Positions 1-9,564 of a DNA stretch of 64,000 bases are shown piece by piece. The number at the start of each line of letters is the position of its first letter. The stretch's first letter is position 1. Position numbers and translations under genes: made by a program. Below the pieces are notes generated by a model, which had not been told where the DNA came from, ran no database searches, and was given only the letters and a program-made list of their open reading frames with translations. Source of the stretch: Lachnoclostridium sp. An181 (GTDB taxonomy: Bacteria > Bacillota > Clostridia > Lachnospirales > Lachnospiraceae); contig NZ_NFKJ01000009.1 of assembly GCF_002160325.1 (NCBI RefSeq), forward strand, positions 49,550-113,549, given 5' to 3'.

Positions 1-107
1 CTCTAACTTCTAGACCCCCGTCGAAACCAGTACAAGCCCTTATTGTTATTGAATGTACTGCCCACAGACTTAGGACTATTATATCGAACGGATCTGTATA
101 CTGTCAA

Positions 108-124
108 GGGGCGAAAATCGCCCC
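108..124. other. GC-rich stem-loop near window start
   Basis: A perfect 7-bp stem GGGGCGA/TCGCCCC closes a 3-base loop. It has no T-tract on either side, so it is a weak terminator candidate. The first 200 bases hold no convincing gene. Confidence 0.3.
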
Positions 125-146
125 CTGTATCGTCTTACTCCCTCTT

Positions 147-173
147 ATTGTGAACAAAAACGAAATTCACAAT
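147..173. promoter_or_regulatory. Inverted repeat ATTGTGAA-N11-TTCACAAT
   Basis: A perfect 8-bp inverted repeat with an 11-base spacer lies just past the stop of the DUF1905 gene. It could be an operator for something to the left of the window or a weak terminator; the sequence does not decide. Confidence 0.3.
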
Positions 174-200
174 TTATTGTCACTATAAATGCTGTGTGTA

Positions 201-485
201 TCACAGCACCTTTACCGTCACCTTGACCATATCTCCATGCTGTTTCCCGATTTTTTCTCTTATATCTTTCCGCACTCCTATAATATAGCAGATGGACCCA
301 TCGCTGTTTTTGACGCCCATATTGACAATACTGCCGCAGTACGGCTCCCCGTCAAATGTGGCCTCCACTTTGACGCGGGCTTTCCCAAACTCTTTTCTGA
401 TATCATAGGGAAAACGGACATATGCTCCGTTTATACCCGGTACCTTTTCTAAGACAGCCTCAAACTCATATATTTTTGATTCCAT
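201..485 (-). CDS. DUF1905 family small protein
   Basis: This 94-residue protein reads as the beta-rich DUF1905 family: N-terminal EFEAVLEKVPGINGAYVRFPYD, then a VKVEATFDGEPYCGSIVNMG core and a C-terminal GVRKDIREKIGKQHGDMVKVTV segment that resembles an AbrB-type fold. The biochemical role of the family is not established. An upstream in-frame start exists, but the ATG at 485 follows a GGAGAGGAAAAGGG ribosome binding site at good spacing, so I use it. It lies 69 bases beyond the feoB stop on the same strand and could be co-transcribed, though nothing links it to iron. Confidence 0.8.
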   Translation of the reverse strand: MESKIYEFEAVLEKVPGINGAYVRFPYDIRKEFGKARVKVEATFDGEPYCGSIVNMGVKNSDGSICYIIGVRKDIREKIGKQHGDMVKVTVKVL

Positions 486-554
486 CGCCCTTTTCCTCTC
501 CGTCACCTTTTCTTCTTATTATACTGTTTTTTTGACTGTTTACACTAAAAAGTT

Positions 555-2402
555 TTAGAGCACTCCTGTCACAAAATTTACCACTGTTGTGTTCAAAAAA
601 CAGATGACAAGTCCAACTGCTGTCGGTATCAGGATTGCAAGCGCCATCCATTTCACACTTCCGGTTTCTTTTCGGATGGTAAGGCAGGTTGTGCCGCAAG
701 GCCAGTGCAGGAGTGAAAACAGGATGGTATTGAGCGCAGTCAGCCATGTCCAGCCATTCTCCGTTAAAATCTGTTTTATGAGATAGATATCGGAAATGTC
801 CTGAAGATTCCCCTGGCACAAATATGTCATCAGGATGATAGGCAGCACGATTTCATTGGCAGGCATTCCAAGGATAAATGCCATCAGGATCACACCGTCC
901 AGACCAATCATTCTCCCAAAAGGATCCAAAAAATTGACACAGTGCTGCAAAATGCTTGCATCTTTTGTCTGTACATTGGCCAGCACCCAGATGAAAAGGC
1001 CTGCCGGAGCCGCCACAAGGACTGCACGGCCAAGCACATACAATGTTCTGTTTAAGATAGAATTGATAAGAACTCTCCCCACCTTAGGACATCTGTACGG
1101 AGGAAGTTCCAGGGTAAATGCAGACGGCATTCCCTTTAGTATTGTGCCGGAGAGAATTCTGGATACAAGCAAGGTCATACCGATTCCAAAAAGAATGACA
1201 AACGAAAGGCAGACTGCTGCCAGTACAGAGTCTGCGCCAGCCCCTGTACTGCCCACAAAAAATAGGGACAAAAGGGCAAGCATTGTCGGAAATCTTCCGT
1301 TGCACGGGACAAAACTGTTTGTGAGAATGGCGATCATCCGCTCTCTTGGCGAATCAATGATCCGGCATCCGGTCACACCCACTGCATTGCAGCCAAATCC
1401 CATACACATGGTCAGAGCCTGTTTTCCACAGGCGCGGCATTTTTGAAAACATTTATCCAAGTTAAAAGCCACCCTTGGAAGATACCCAAAATCCTCCAAA
1501 AGCGTGAACAGAGGGAAAAAGATTGCCATCGGCGGCAGCATCACGCTGACTACCCAGGACAGTACACGGTAAGCTCCGCAGATGATCGGTTCATAAGCCG
1601 CAGGTGAAATCCCAAGAAAAACGGCTCCTTCTATGAGCTTTTCCTCCAGCCAAAATGCACCTTTCTGCAAATATGCGGAAGGAATATTGGCGCCTGCTGC
1701 CGTAATCCAGAAAATCCCAAACAGAAAAAGAAACAAAACCAAAAATCCGGTTACTCTCCCTGTAAACAGGCGATCCAGCATCCGGTCTTTTCTATCATAC
1801 TCTGCCTTCTCATACACAACTGCACGCTCGCATAATTTCCGTGCTCTTTTTACAAATGGATCCACTGATTCCAAACATGCTTGATGGACAATGCCTGTTT
1901 GCTCTTTACTTTTCTCCTGCAGACTTTCAATGGCATCCAGGATCTGCTCCACACCCTCCCCGCTCCTGGCTGAACAGCCGATCACCGGGATATGTAACTC
2001 TCCGGAAAGTTTCTGCAAGTCCACGTGGATTTTTTTCTTTTTGGCCTCGTCGAGAAGATTGACACAGAGCACTACTTTGGGCGTGATCTCCATAATCTGT
2101 AAAAGCAGGATCAAATTTCTCTCAAGGCAGGTGGCGTCGCAGACAACCACAACTGCATCCGGTCCTTCAAGACAGATATAATCTCTTGCAATCTCCTCTT
2201 CCCTGGAATGGGAAGACAGAGAATAGCATCCCGGCAGATCCACAAACTCATATACCTTACTTCCTCTTTTGCATGTTCCGCTTACGCATTCCACTGTTTT
2301 TCCGGCCCAGTTGCCTGTGTGTTGTCTTAGTCCTGTCAGATGATTGAAAACCGTGCTTTTCCCAACATTGGGATTTCCGGCCAGAGCGATTACCTTGCGC
2401 AC
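555..2402 (-). CDS. feoB: Ferrous iron transporter FeoB
   Basis: FeoB is the membrane Fe(II) importer with a cytosolic GTPase domain. The N-terminus shows G1 GNPNVGKST (residues 9-17), G3 DLPG (55-58) and G4 NLLD (115-118), then a helical domain and a membrane region with Gate motifs containing FVPCNGRFP and HWPCGTT. The protein is about 615 residues, shorter than the 700 or more of many FeoB proteins, and ends soon after the last membrane helix. I choose the GTG at 2402, preceded by GGAGGTG five bases upstream; a longer frame begins with sequence that belongs to feoA. It overlaps feoA by 13 bases, so translation is probably coupled. No clear Fur box was seen upstream. Confidence 0.95.
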   Translation of the reverse strand: MRKVIALAGNPNVGKSTVFNHLTGLRQHTGNWAGKTVECVSGTCKRGSKVYEFVDLPGCYSLSSHSREEEIARDYICLEGPDAVVVVCDATCLERNLILLLQIMEITPKVVLCVNLLDEAKKKKIHVDLQKLSGELHIPVIGCSARSGEGVEQILDAIESLQEKSKEQTGIVHQACLESVDPFVKRARKLCERAVVYEKAEYDRKDRMLDRLFTGRVTGFLVLFLFLFGIFWITAAGANIPSAYLQKGAFWLEEKLIEGAVFLGISPAAYEPIICGAYRVLSWVVSVMLPPMAIFFPLFTLLEDFGYLPRVAFNLDKCFQKCRACGKQALTMCMGFGCNAVGVTGCRIIDSPRERMIAILTNSFVPCNGRFPTMLALLSLFFVGSTGAGADSVLAAVCLSFVILFGIGMTLLVSRILSGTILKGMPSAFTLELPPYRCPKVGRVLINSILNRTLYVLGRAVLVAAPAGLFIWVLANVQTKDASILQHCVNFLDPFGRMIGLDGVILMAFILGMPANEIVLPIILMTYLCQGNLQDISDIYLIKQILTENGWTWLTALNTILFSLLHWPCGTTCLTIRKETGSVKWMALAILIPTAVGLVICFLNTTVVNFVTGVL

Positions 2403-2629
2403 GTTTCCACCTCCTTCACCATCACCCACCTGGCGTCTTCCTTTCGGATGGCAATGACTGCCCCGCACACCTTGTAGGCCACCGGATCACCCAAAGGACT
2501 TCTCCCCACACATACAACTTTTGTGCCGCTGATAAATCCCAGATCTTTCAGCCTTTGTTCTATGGAGATACCTTCCAAAAAGCCCGTGATCTCTGCCTTT
2601 TGCCCAGGTTTCATATCCGCTAAATTCAT
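2390..2629 (-). CDS. feoA: FeoA domain protein
   Basis: This is a 79-residue SH3-like FeoA protein, the usual small cytosolic partner of FeoB in ferrous iron uptake. It shows the family pattern MNLADMKPGQKAEI, then IEQRLKDLGFISGTKVVCVGRSPLGDPVAY and IAIRKEDA. The start follows AAGGAGATGGACG. It is the first gene of a two-gene feoAB operon on the minus strand and overlaps feoB. The 104 bases upstream contain no other gene. Confidence 0.93.
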   Translation of the reverse strand: MNLADMKPGQKAEITGFLEGISIEQRLKDLGFISGTKVVCVGRSPLGDPVAYKVCGAVIAIRKEDARWVMVKEVETCAR

Positions 2630-2733
2630 CGTCCATCTCCTTTTCCCGACAACACGCCAAACTCATGCGCTTGTTTTCGCGTGCGGGAAAATGTGCTTAC
2701 TATCAAAATATGCACAATGACTTCAAAAGGAAA

Positions 2734-3249
2734 CTAAAAACGTTTCTTTTTATCCCCCTTCTTCTTCAGGATATGGGGGAACTGATTTACCGCCAATGCG
2801 ACCACGATCCCAATCGTGGTGTCTATCATACGGTTGATGGCAAATTCCACTGGACTTACATCTCCTCTGTGTGTGACTGTGACACAAAGAAAAACCACGC
2901 ACATCAGATAAGTCCCTTTTTCCTGTTTCAGACCAACCGAAAGCTTGATGATAGGGATGAGTAAAAGCGAGAGTATTGCATAGCGGATGATTTCTCCAGG
3001 TGCAAATCCCGTACTTTTTTCAAAGATGAGAAACAGCATTCCCCAAATACCTCCGATGATGGTGGCGATCTCCCTGTTTTTTGCTGTTTTTAAACTGTCC
3101 TCCCAATTATTCTGGATACACAAAATAGCTGCGATCGCCGCATAAAAGGGCACGCCCTCCCTCCAGATATCATCAATCAGAAAACATAAGAAAACGGCCG
3201 CAACTGTCTTCCAGATACGGCCACCGATTTTAAATGTATTATTTTTCAT
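2734..3249 (-). CDS. Aromatic acid exporter family membrane protein (ArAE/FUSC-like)
   Basis: This 171-residue hydrophobic protein has about four to five predicted membrane segments and resembles the N-terminal ArAE_1 (DUF939) domain, including the internal RMIDTTIGIVVALAVNQ segment typical of FUSC-type proteins. The usual soluble C-terminal domain is missing; it ends with a basic tail. I use the ATG at 3249, six bases after AAAGG, rather than an upstream GTG. It overlaps the preceding PEBP gene by 11 bases, so the two are likely translated together. The substrate is unknown. Confidence 0.75.
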   Translation of the reverse strand: MKNNTFKIGGRIWKTVAAVFLCFLIDDIWREGVPFYAAIAAILCIQNNWEDSLKTAKNREIATIIGGIWGMLFLIFEKSTGFAPGEIIRYAILSLLLIPIIKLSVGLKQEKGTYLMCVVFLCVTVTHRGDVSPVEFAINRMIDTTIGIVVALAVNQFPHILKKKGDKKKRF

Positions 3250-3742
3250 AGACACCTTTCAAAGTGAAACTCTCCAGCACATGTCCTTCCATGGCGTGAT
3301 AGAGTTCATTCATAAAAAATCCGTTTTCCAAATCCAGCTTTGTATCCAGCGCATACACATGCACTTCATATGTATGAGCTTTGTCCGGAGGCGCCATGCC
3401 GCCATAAAAACTGGACAATTCTCTGCTCTGACTGTTTCCCTGTACGCTCGCCCAACTATTGCATCCTTGCACAAAGTCTGTAGCCGTCACACTCTCATTT
3501 TCCTTTAATTCATTTCTGGTGATATTTGCCGCAAGCCAGTGCACCCAGGAAAATCCCATTGTCACCGGATATGCGTCCTTATCTTCCAGTACGATTGCAA
3601 AAGAAACGGTTTCGTCCGGAGCGCCTTCTATCTTTAACGGTAAAGAATAAGACGGCATACCGTTTTCATTAAATTGTGTTCCATTTGCACCATATTTTTC
3701 TTCAATTACGCCATTTACAATTCCTGTACTTGTAACGATCAT
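3239..3742 (-). CDS. YbhB/YbcL family Raf-kinase-inhibitor-like (PEBP) protein
   Basis: A 167-residue cytosolic PEBP-like protein. It shows the conserved DETVSFAIVLEDKDAYP segment, the WVHWLAANI core and the GGMAPPDKAHTYEVHVYALDT ligand-site region. Bacterial members have no settled function. The ATG at 3742 has GGAGG at seven bases and is preferred over an upstream ATG. An HxlR regulator gene lies 81 bases upstream on the same strand, and the ArAE-like gene overlaps its 3' end. Confidence 0.87.
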   Translation of the reverse strand: MIVTSTGIVNGVIEEKYGANGTQFNENGMPSYSLPLKIEGAPDETVSFAIVLEDKDAYPVTMGFSWVHWLAANITRNELKENESVTATDFVQGCNSWASVQGNSQSRELSSFYGGMAPPDKAHTYEVHVYALDTKLDLENGFFMNELYHAMEGHVLESFTLKGVYEK

Positions 3743-3823
3743 ATCTGCACCTCCAAGTCTTTTTTCTTTTGTAATCATACTCCATCCTCACACCCACGTA
3801 AATTACCCACTTTTTTGTAAGTA

Positions 3824-4189
3824 TCAGGGACTGATGATTCCTCTGTCTATGAGCATCTGTTCTTTTCCCTGCTCCTTGAGATAGGCAATCCCAATGCGCT
3901 GCATGATCCCAAGCGCCTCCAAAAGCGGCTCCCCGTACTCCTTTGTCAGAGAGTACTCCACGCGCAGGGGATATCCCTCAAACACTTTTTTCTCTACAAA
4001 CCGATATTCCTGCAGCTCTTTTAAATGCTCTAAGAGCATCTTCTGGGTAATTCCATCGATATCCTTTTCCAGTTTTGATAAGGAAGTGGGGCCAAGGCGC
4101 AGCCTCCACACAATGATCGGTTTCCATTTTCCTTTTATCATATCATGTACCAACTCTAACGGGCATGTAAATTCTTCTCTTACTTTCAT
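3824..4189 (-). CDS. HxlR family transcriptional regulator
   Basis: A 121-residue winged helix-turn-helix protein with the HxlR signature: CPLELVHDMIKGKWKPIIVWRL at the N-terminus, then LSKLEKDIDGITQKMLLEHLKELQEYRFVEKK. HxlR proteins usually respond to small electrophiles or oxidants through the N-terminal cysteine present here (residue 9). It lies upstream of, and in line with, the PEBP and ArAE-like genes and may control them. A TATAAT-like element lies about 35 bases upstream of the start. Confidence 0.87.
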   Translation of the reverse strand: MKVREEFTCPLELVHDMIKGKWKPIIVWRLRLGPTSLSKLEKDIDGITQKMLLEHLKELQEYRFVEKKVFEGYPLRVEYSLTKEYGEPLLEALGIMQRIGIAYLKEQGKEQMLIDRGIISP

Positions 4190-4306
4190 TTGGCATCCCC
4201 CTTTTTTCGTCAGTATTATATTAACATACTTGGGATGATTTACGGAAACTTTATCAGCAAAAACAGCCTACTATTCACTGGTAGAAAAGAATACGTAAAT
4301 GTATTG

Positions 4307-4344
4307 CAAAAATTGCGGCAGATAGGCGTTAATCTATCTGCCGC
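4307..4344 (-). terminator. Rho-independent terminator of the GH2 gene
   Basis: A perfect 11-bp stem GCGGCAGATAG/CTATCTGCCGC with an 8-base loop is followed on the minus strand by AATTTTTG. It separates the GH2 gene from the HxlR gene. Confidence 0.85.
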
Positions 4345-4412
4345 TGTCTCCCTTTTAACCTCTGTCATATCCAGTCTATTTCAACCGTGGTAAATTGATT
4401 GATTTTCAGATT

Positions 4413-4428
4413 ATCATAAGCTTATGAT
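4413..4428. repeat. 16-bp perfect palindrome at the GH2 stop codon
   Basis: ATCATAAGCTTATGAT spans the TAA stop of the GH2 gene. It may be chance or a minor RNA stem; no function is claimed. Confidence 0.3.
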
Positions 4429-7400
4429 CTTCGTATTCTGTTTTTCCTCCTGCATACAGGGGCTGCCGCCAAAAGCGCTAATGCGGAAACGGTAAGAAAC
4501 GCCATAACTTTGCCCCCGTCATCTCCTGTTTTCGCACTTTTTTGTTCTGTACTTGTCATGGCTTTTGCTGTTGTGCTCTCGCTTTGTTTTATGTTCTGCC
4601 CACTCTGTGCATTTGTGCTCTTTATTCCTCCGGATGCTTTTACTTTTTCCAAAGCAGCCGCCAGTTCTTCTGACGCTTGCACAACTTCTCCTTTTGTGGC
4701 CTCCTCATCTTCCAGGACACTCACTGCTTTTGCCAGTGTTTCCCCAAGAAACTGCCTGTAAGGTTCACATTCTTTTACAAGACGTTCCAGTAAGGATTTG
4801 TCCGGTTTCAGGCGCAGATTGCTCATTGCCTCCAAAAGCATTCTCCACGCTGTATCCACTTCCTCCTGCATGGCATTTTCATCTTTGTACACATTCTGTG
4901 CATCTAAAAGTGCCTGTTCAAATCTATCTTTGCCAGAGTTTACATATTGTTCCAGGTCAAGCCCTTCTGCCATGGCAATGACTTTGCCAAGATCTTCTTT
5001 GTCCCCTTGTTTGAAATATAAATACTGCATTGCTTTTATCAGTTCCTGCCAGCTTTCATCGATCATCTCCTGCGTAATGGATGGATCTCCTGCTTTGACT
5101 TTGTCCAAAATGGCTTTTGCGTTTTCCTTGGCTTTATCAAAATGTTCCAGTACTTTTGGAACTACGCCTTTCGTATCCGCTGTTTTTGACAGCTCATATG
5201 CATATTCAAGTACTTCTGTGGACAGTTCCTTTTGTTCTTCTTTTTGCTGCAAAGCCTCCATCTTTTCTTTCAAAATCAAAGCTGCCCCATTGATTTCTTC
5301 TTTGGATGCCGTTTCATTGATCAATATATAGTACGCCTGCCATGCCGCATCCGCTGTTTCCTTTCTGGATTCTTCCGTGTAGATGGATGCTGTATCGGTT
5401 TCCACAAAGTCCACAAATGCCTGCAGTTCCTTCTTTAGATTCTTCTTATCATCATCTGGCTTTGATCCTTCTGTCTCTTTTTTTACTCCGTATTCAATGT
5501 AATCAATACCAAATTTTCCTGTTGGTACAAGCTTGATTGTATGTTCTCCTTCTGACAGTTCCCGGCTTTCAAACACTTGTCTGTACTCATTGACCACTTC
5601 TTCAGAGTGATTGTCGATTTCCCCTGCTTTTTCTCCGTCAATATAGACTTCTGCTCCAACCTGACTTTGGTCCACTTTTGCGCCAACTCTCACCTTTGAT
5701 CCGGTGAATGTATAGGAAATGGATGCGCCCTCCACAAGCGGAGTGTCTGTATCTCCGGTGTAAGTCTCCGTGCCCTCATAAGCATCCGCGCTTGGCCACA
5801 TCTTCCAATTTCCTACTTTCTCCATCTGTTCGCCGTCTGTTTTTATCCATTCAAACGTCTCTTCTTCCTCTTCTGCATCAGATCTGTCCGCCTGGTTGCT
5901 CACATAGGTTGTCTTCGCGATCAGTTCCAGCGTATCTGTCTTCCATACATTGACATGCATCCTGTATCCCTGGATATGATTCGGCAGTTCCATTTTCAGA
6001 AATACCCCTGCTTTTTCTCCCTTATCCAGGTAATCCTTTGTCATTTCCATGTCCAAAAGACTGCCATCCGCATCGTACAGACTGATCGCTGCTGTAAATC
6101 CATTCTCTTCGCTCTCCTGATTGCTAAGTCCGATCCTTACCTGGAATGTCTCTTTTGCCTGCATCTCCATTGTATTGCCCGTCATGTCCGCTTTATATCC
6201 GCTGCCTTCTTTTGAAATATCCCGTATCGCACCAAGTACCTGCGCATCCGCCCAGTCTGTATGGTCATTGGAATCACTGCCGTTTTGTTTTGTCACAAGT
6301 TTCAGTTTCTCCACACCGCTGACACTTACATCAACCACATCACTTTGTCCGGTGACCAGATTTTTCTCATAAATCAGCTTTTCATCCGCAAACACCTGGA
6401 AGATCGCATCCCCGATATTTCCGCCGACTTCATCATCGATTCCTGCCACTGCATAAAATCTGGAATATTTTCCATCCAGGTTATAGACGATTTCACTGTC
6501 AGCATGGAAACCAAGGCCTTTTTCATATGTTTCTCCGCCTACACGGATCGGATTTCCCTGACAGGAGACATCCACGCCTTTTTCTCCCCAAAACGTAGTT
6601 GCCGACTCCCATTCCATATCTGACAGATACGTGCTCTCTGCCATATACTGCGGGGACTGGGAGGAGGTGGTTCCGTATACCTCGCATTCCGACAAAAATG
6701 CCTTCTCATCCTTAGGGACATCTGTGAATGTGATCTTCACGTATCTTGCCTCATTTCCGTCAATGGATTCCTCGTAAGGTCTGTCCTTTATCGTCTCTTT
6801 TGTGTACTCTGCCACAGTTGTCCACGGACCTGTATCTTTGTCCATGGCCACCTCGATCTTATATGGATACGGTTCTTTTGAAAATCCCAGTTTGATCTTG
6901 TATACATACTGGGCAAACTCAAGGTCGCTCATCCAGTACTCTCCGTTTCCTGACACGCCTGCAACCCATGATGTCGCCATGTCGCCGTCCACTGCCAGTG
7001 TTCTGTCTTCGTCATTGCTGCTTGGAAATGCCGGACGTCCGCTTGCCACATTTGCCGTACCGTAAAGTTTTGGATCTTCTATTTTTTCTGTGTTGTCCTC
7101 TTTCTTTACCGTGTAAAATCCATCCGGCTCCTCCCCTTCTTCTACGCCGTCTGTGTTGACAGTCGTCAACCGAATCTCCGCATCCGGAAGACCTTTTGAA
7201 GTAGCTCTTATGATGGTTTCCCCGGAATAATAGGAGCGGAATTCAATAGCTGCTTTTCCATCCCGGATTGTTTTATTCGGGATAAAAGTGTACTCCTTTC
7301 CGCCAGGAAATACGCCCGGCCCGGATACAACTTCCAGTGTGACTTCCTGCGTCTGATTGACCCACTGATCGTTCTTATCCTTCATGGTAACGATGATCTG

Positions 7401-9398
7401 TGCGTCATCCGTACCATTATTTCCCAGCGTTTCCTGGGATGCACGAAGTTCCATTTTCACTGCAGTGCCGTCCACAGACTGTTCCGGAGCCACTCCTGTA
7501 TTGTGTTCTCTGTACCAATACCAGCTATTCAAAGGAAGACGGTAATAATCCACAACTCCCATGGTGGCAAGTCCGTTTCCTCCGATCGTACCGTGATGGA
7601 ATGCACACCAAAGCGCCAATCCGGCGCTGTTTTTTTGCAGCTGATATTCATCTATTGTTCCAGGTTTGGCAATCTGATCATAAAATGGCCGATATTCTCC
7701 CGGACGGTTTGCTGCTTTGGAGCCGTATTCAGCCACAATGTTTGGCATGGTCAGATTCTCAAATTTTCCTCCGTCCCCGTTGTACCCTGCAATATCACAG
7801 ATTTCAAGGCTGTCATATCCTTCTCTTTGCACGCCGCCCATGCCTGCTTTTCTTGTCGGGTCCAGAAGATGAGAAAGATTTCTAAGCTCATTGACCAGAT
7901 CCTTTGCTTTTTGCTGGGTATCGGAATCTGTAAAGAAGACTTCATTTCCCATGCTCCAGTTAATGACAGAAGGGTGGTTTCGGTTCACCCGGATCATATC
8001 CGTAAGCGCCTGCTTACAGCTGTTTTCAAATGCCTCCTCATCCGCAGGATTTTGTGGGTAGGCGTCTTTAAACCAATCGCTTGCCGAAAGCGTGGCCGGC
8101 TCATCCTTTCCTGCACATCCGCCCATGCCCCAGAACACACTCTCAGACCAGAACAGCATGCCAAGTTCATCACATGCTTTTGCATAGGATGGGTCATGCG
8201 GATAATGGGAGCCGCGGATAAAATTCATCCCTGCTTCTTTTAACATTGCTACATCCCGGTAGAATCCCTGGTTCGTGACAGCATCTGCCCATCCGCCGTG
8301 GTCTTGGTGCGCATTCGCTCCGTCGAGCAGCACCTTTTCTCCATTTAAGTAAAATCCGTCATTTTTGTACTGGGCCCACCGAAATCCAAGAGGTGACTCG
8401 TATGTATCCGCAACTTCTCCGTCCGCGTACACCGTTGTATGCACTTCGTAAAGGTACGGATCCTCGGTATCCCAAAGATGAATTCCCTCAATCGTCTTGC
8501 TCGTATCGTCAAAATTATAAATTTCTCCGGGCTCTATCACCTGCTCCGGTGAAGAGAACCGGGCAACCACCACATTGTCCGCATCCACAACCTGCTGTAT
8601 TACGGACACGGTCTTGGCTGTATCCGAATCGTTTTCCACCTCTGTCTGTACATTCACGTTGGAGCGCCTGTTTTCAATATTTTCAAGAATCTCATCCTCG
8701 CTTGGATAATTGTCCGGCACATTCACTGCCGACTCATCAAAACCTGGATTCGTAAGATCCGGAGTTGTCACAAAAGTTCCGTACCAGGTCACGTGCACAT
8801 CGTCTGTAACGTTCAAATAGACATCCCTGTAAATCCCTCCGGTAAACTGATGATCTCCTGCCCTTGGCGTAAGATCTGGCTGCCAGATATTGTTCACCCG
8901 GACTGCGATCTCATTGGCGCCTGGTTTTACAAAGTCCGTGATATCGTACTCGAATCCAGTGTATCCCCCCTCATGGGTTCCGACAGGCTGTCCGTTCACA
9001 TACACCTCAGCCATCTGGAACACTCCTTCAAATTCAATATTGATCCGCTTGTCTTCCCAGTCACTTGGAACCTCAAAAGATTTTCTGTACCATCCGTAGC
9101 CTACATAGAAACTACTTTCCATGTCGTACGGCACACTGAAATTGTGCGGCAGCGCCACATCCGACCATGCGGAATCATCAAACTCCGGAAGAGATGCGCC
9201 TTCTGCGTCACCTAGGTAAAACTTCCATTCCCTGTTAAAATTTACTTGAGTACGCCCGCTCTTTTCAGACTGGTACTCTTCTCCTACACGAGTCTCCTCG
9301 TCTGCTCTGACCGGTATCTCAATGCCAGGGCAAACCATCGCCGCTGCCAGGGCAAACCCAAGCAGCTTTTTTCCGGTTTTTTTCCACTTTTTCATCAT
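4422..9398 (-). CDS. Multimodular cell-wall-anchored glycoside hydrolase family 2
   Basis: This 1658-residue surface enzyme has a signal peptide (1-32), GH2 sugar-binding (about 45-200), Ig-like (205-340) and TIM-barrel domains (345-640). The likely acid/base is Glu486 in MGNEV and the likely nucleophile is Glu557 in VAEYG. A post-barrel domain, an F5/8-type discoidin-like domain (about 775-910), an NPCBM-like module (about 915-1060), another carbohydrate-binding-like beta domain (1185-1306) and about four FIVAR-type helical repeats (1320-1590) follow. The C-terminus has SAKTGD (621-626 of the last thousand, i.e. 1621-1626), a hydrophobic stretch and a basic tail: a sortase signal lacking canonical LPXTG. 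It probably cleaves beta-galactosides or related units of host or dietary glycans; specificity cannot be read. A terminator lies just downstream. Confidence 0.9.
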   Translation of the reverse strand: MMKKWKKTGKKLLGFALAAAMVCPGIEIPVRADEETRVGEEYQSEKSGRTQVNFNREWKFYLGDAEGASLPEFDDSAWSDVALPHNFSVPYDMESSFYVGYGWYRKSFEVPSDWEDKRINIEFEGVFQMAEVYVNGQPVGTHEGGYTGFEYDITDFVKPGANEIAVRVNNIWQPDLTPRAGDHQFTGGIYRDVYLNVTDDVHVTWYGTFVTTPDLTNPGFDESAVNVPDNYPSEDEILENIENRRSNVNVQTEVENDSDTAKTVSVIQQVVDADNVVVARFSSPEQVIEPGEIYNFDDTSKTIEGIHLWDTEDPYLYEVHTTVYADGEVADTYESPLGFRWAQYKNDGFYLNGEKVLLDGANAHQDHGGWADAVTNQGFYRDVAMLKEAGMNFIRGSHYPHDPSYAKACDELGMLFWSESVFWGMGGCAGKDEPATLSASDWFKDAYPQNPADEEAFENSCKQALTDMIRVNRNHPSVINWSMGNEVFFTDSDTQQKAKDLVNELRNLSHLLDPTRKAGMGGVQREGYDSLEICDIAGYNGDGGKFENLTMPNIVAEYGSKAANRPGEYRPFYDQIAKPGTIDEYQLQKNSAGLALWCAFHHGTIGGNGLATMGVVDYYRLPLNSWYWYREHNTGVAPEQSVDGTAVKMELRASQETLGNNGTDDAQIIVTMKDKNDQWVNQTQEVTLEVVSGPGVFPGGKEYTFIPNKTIRDGKAAIEFRSYYSGETIIRATSKGLPDAEIRLTTVNTDGVEEGEEPDGFYTVKKEDNTEKIEDPKLYGTANVASGRPAFPSSNDEDRTLAVDGDMATSWVAGVSGNGEYWMSDLEFAQYVYKIKLGFSKEPYPYKIEVAMDKDTGPWTTVAEYTKETIKDRPYEESIDGNEARYVKITFTDVPKDEKAFLSECEVYGTTSSQSPQYMAESTYLSDMEWESATTFWGEKGVDVSCQGNPIRVGGETYEKGLGFHADSEIVYNLDGKYSRFYAVAGIDDEVGGNIGDAIFQVFADEKLIYEKNLVTGQSDVVDVSVSGVEKLKLVTKQNGSDSNDHTDWADAQVLGAIRDISKEGSGYKADMTGNTMEMQAKETFQVRIGLSNQESEENGFTAAISLYDADGSLLDMEMTKDYLDKGEKAGVFLKMELPNHIQGYRMHVNVWKTDTLELIAKTTYVSNQADRSDAEEEEETFEWIKTDGEQMEKVGNWKMWPSADAYEGTETYTGDTDTPLVEGASISYTFTGSKVRVGAKVDQSQVGAEVYIDGEKAGEIDNHSEEVVNEYRQVFESRELSEGEHTIKLVPTGKFGIDYIEYGVKKETEGSKPDDDKKNLKKELQAFVDFVETDTASIYTEESRKETADAAWQAYYILINETASKEEINGAALILKEKMEALQQKEEQKELSTEVLEYAYELSKTADTKGVVPKVLEHFDKAKENAKAILDKVKAGDPSITQEMIDESWQELIKAMQYLYFKQGDKEDLGKVIAMAEGLDLEQYVNSGKDRFEQALLDAQNVYKDENAMQEEVDTAWRMLLEAMSNLRLKPDKSLLERLVKECEPYRQFLGETLAKAVSVLEDEEATKGEVVQASEELAAALEKVKASGGIKSTNAQSGQNIKQSESTTAKAMTSTEQKSAKTGDDGGKVMAFLTVSALALLAAAPVCRRKNRIRRS

Positions 9399-9510
9399 AC
9401 TTTTCCCCTTTCTGCTTTTTCTGCATTTTTTCAGGATTTGGTTTTATTCTAGAAGAAAAGGAATCAAATTACAGTATAAAATTTCACTTTATTTTTATGA
9501 AATTCTATTA

Positions 9511-9554
9511 TAAAACAAAATAGAATCGCAAATTTTCACCTTTACGATTCTATT
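9511..9554 (-). terminator. Rho-independent terminator after the smpB operon
   Basis: A 10-bp stem AATAGAATCG/CGATTCTATT with a 16-base loop is followed on the minus strand by TTGTTTTA. It ends the secG/rnr/smpB-side transcription before the GH2 gene. Confidence 0.75.
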
Positions 9555-9564
9555 ACAATATTTT

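Noticed and set aside
835..1446. 203-codon open frame on the plus strand within feoB
   Set aside because: It runs antisense to a clear FeoB membrane region, has no family resemblance and no fitting ribosome binding site.
7503..8243. 246-codon open frame antisense to the GH2 gene
   Set aside because: The GH2 catalytic domain on the other strand explains the sequence fully; the plus-strand protein has a composition typical of antisense frames.
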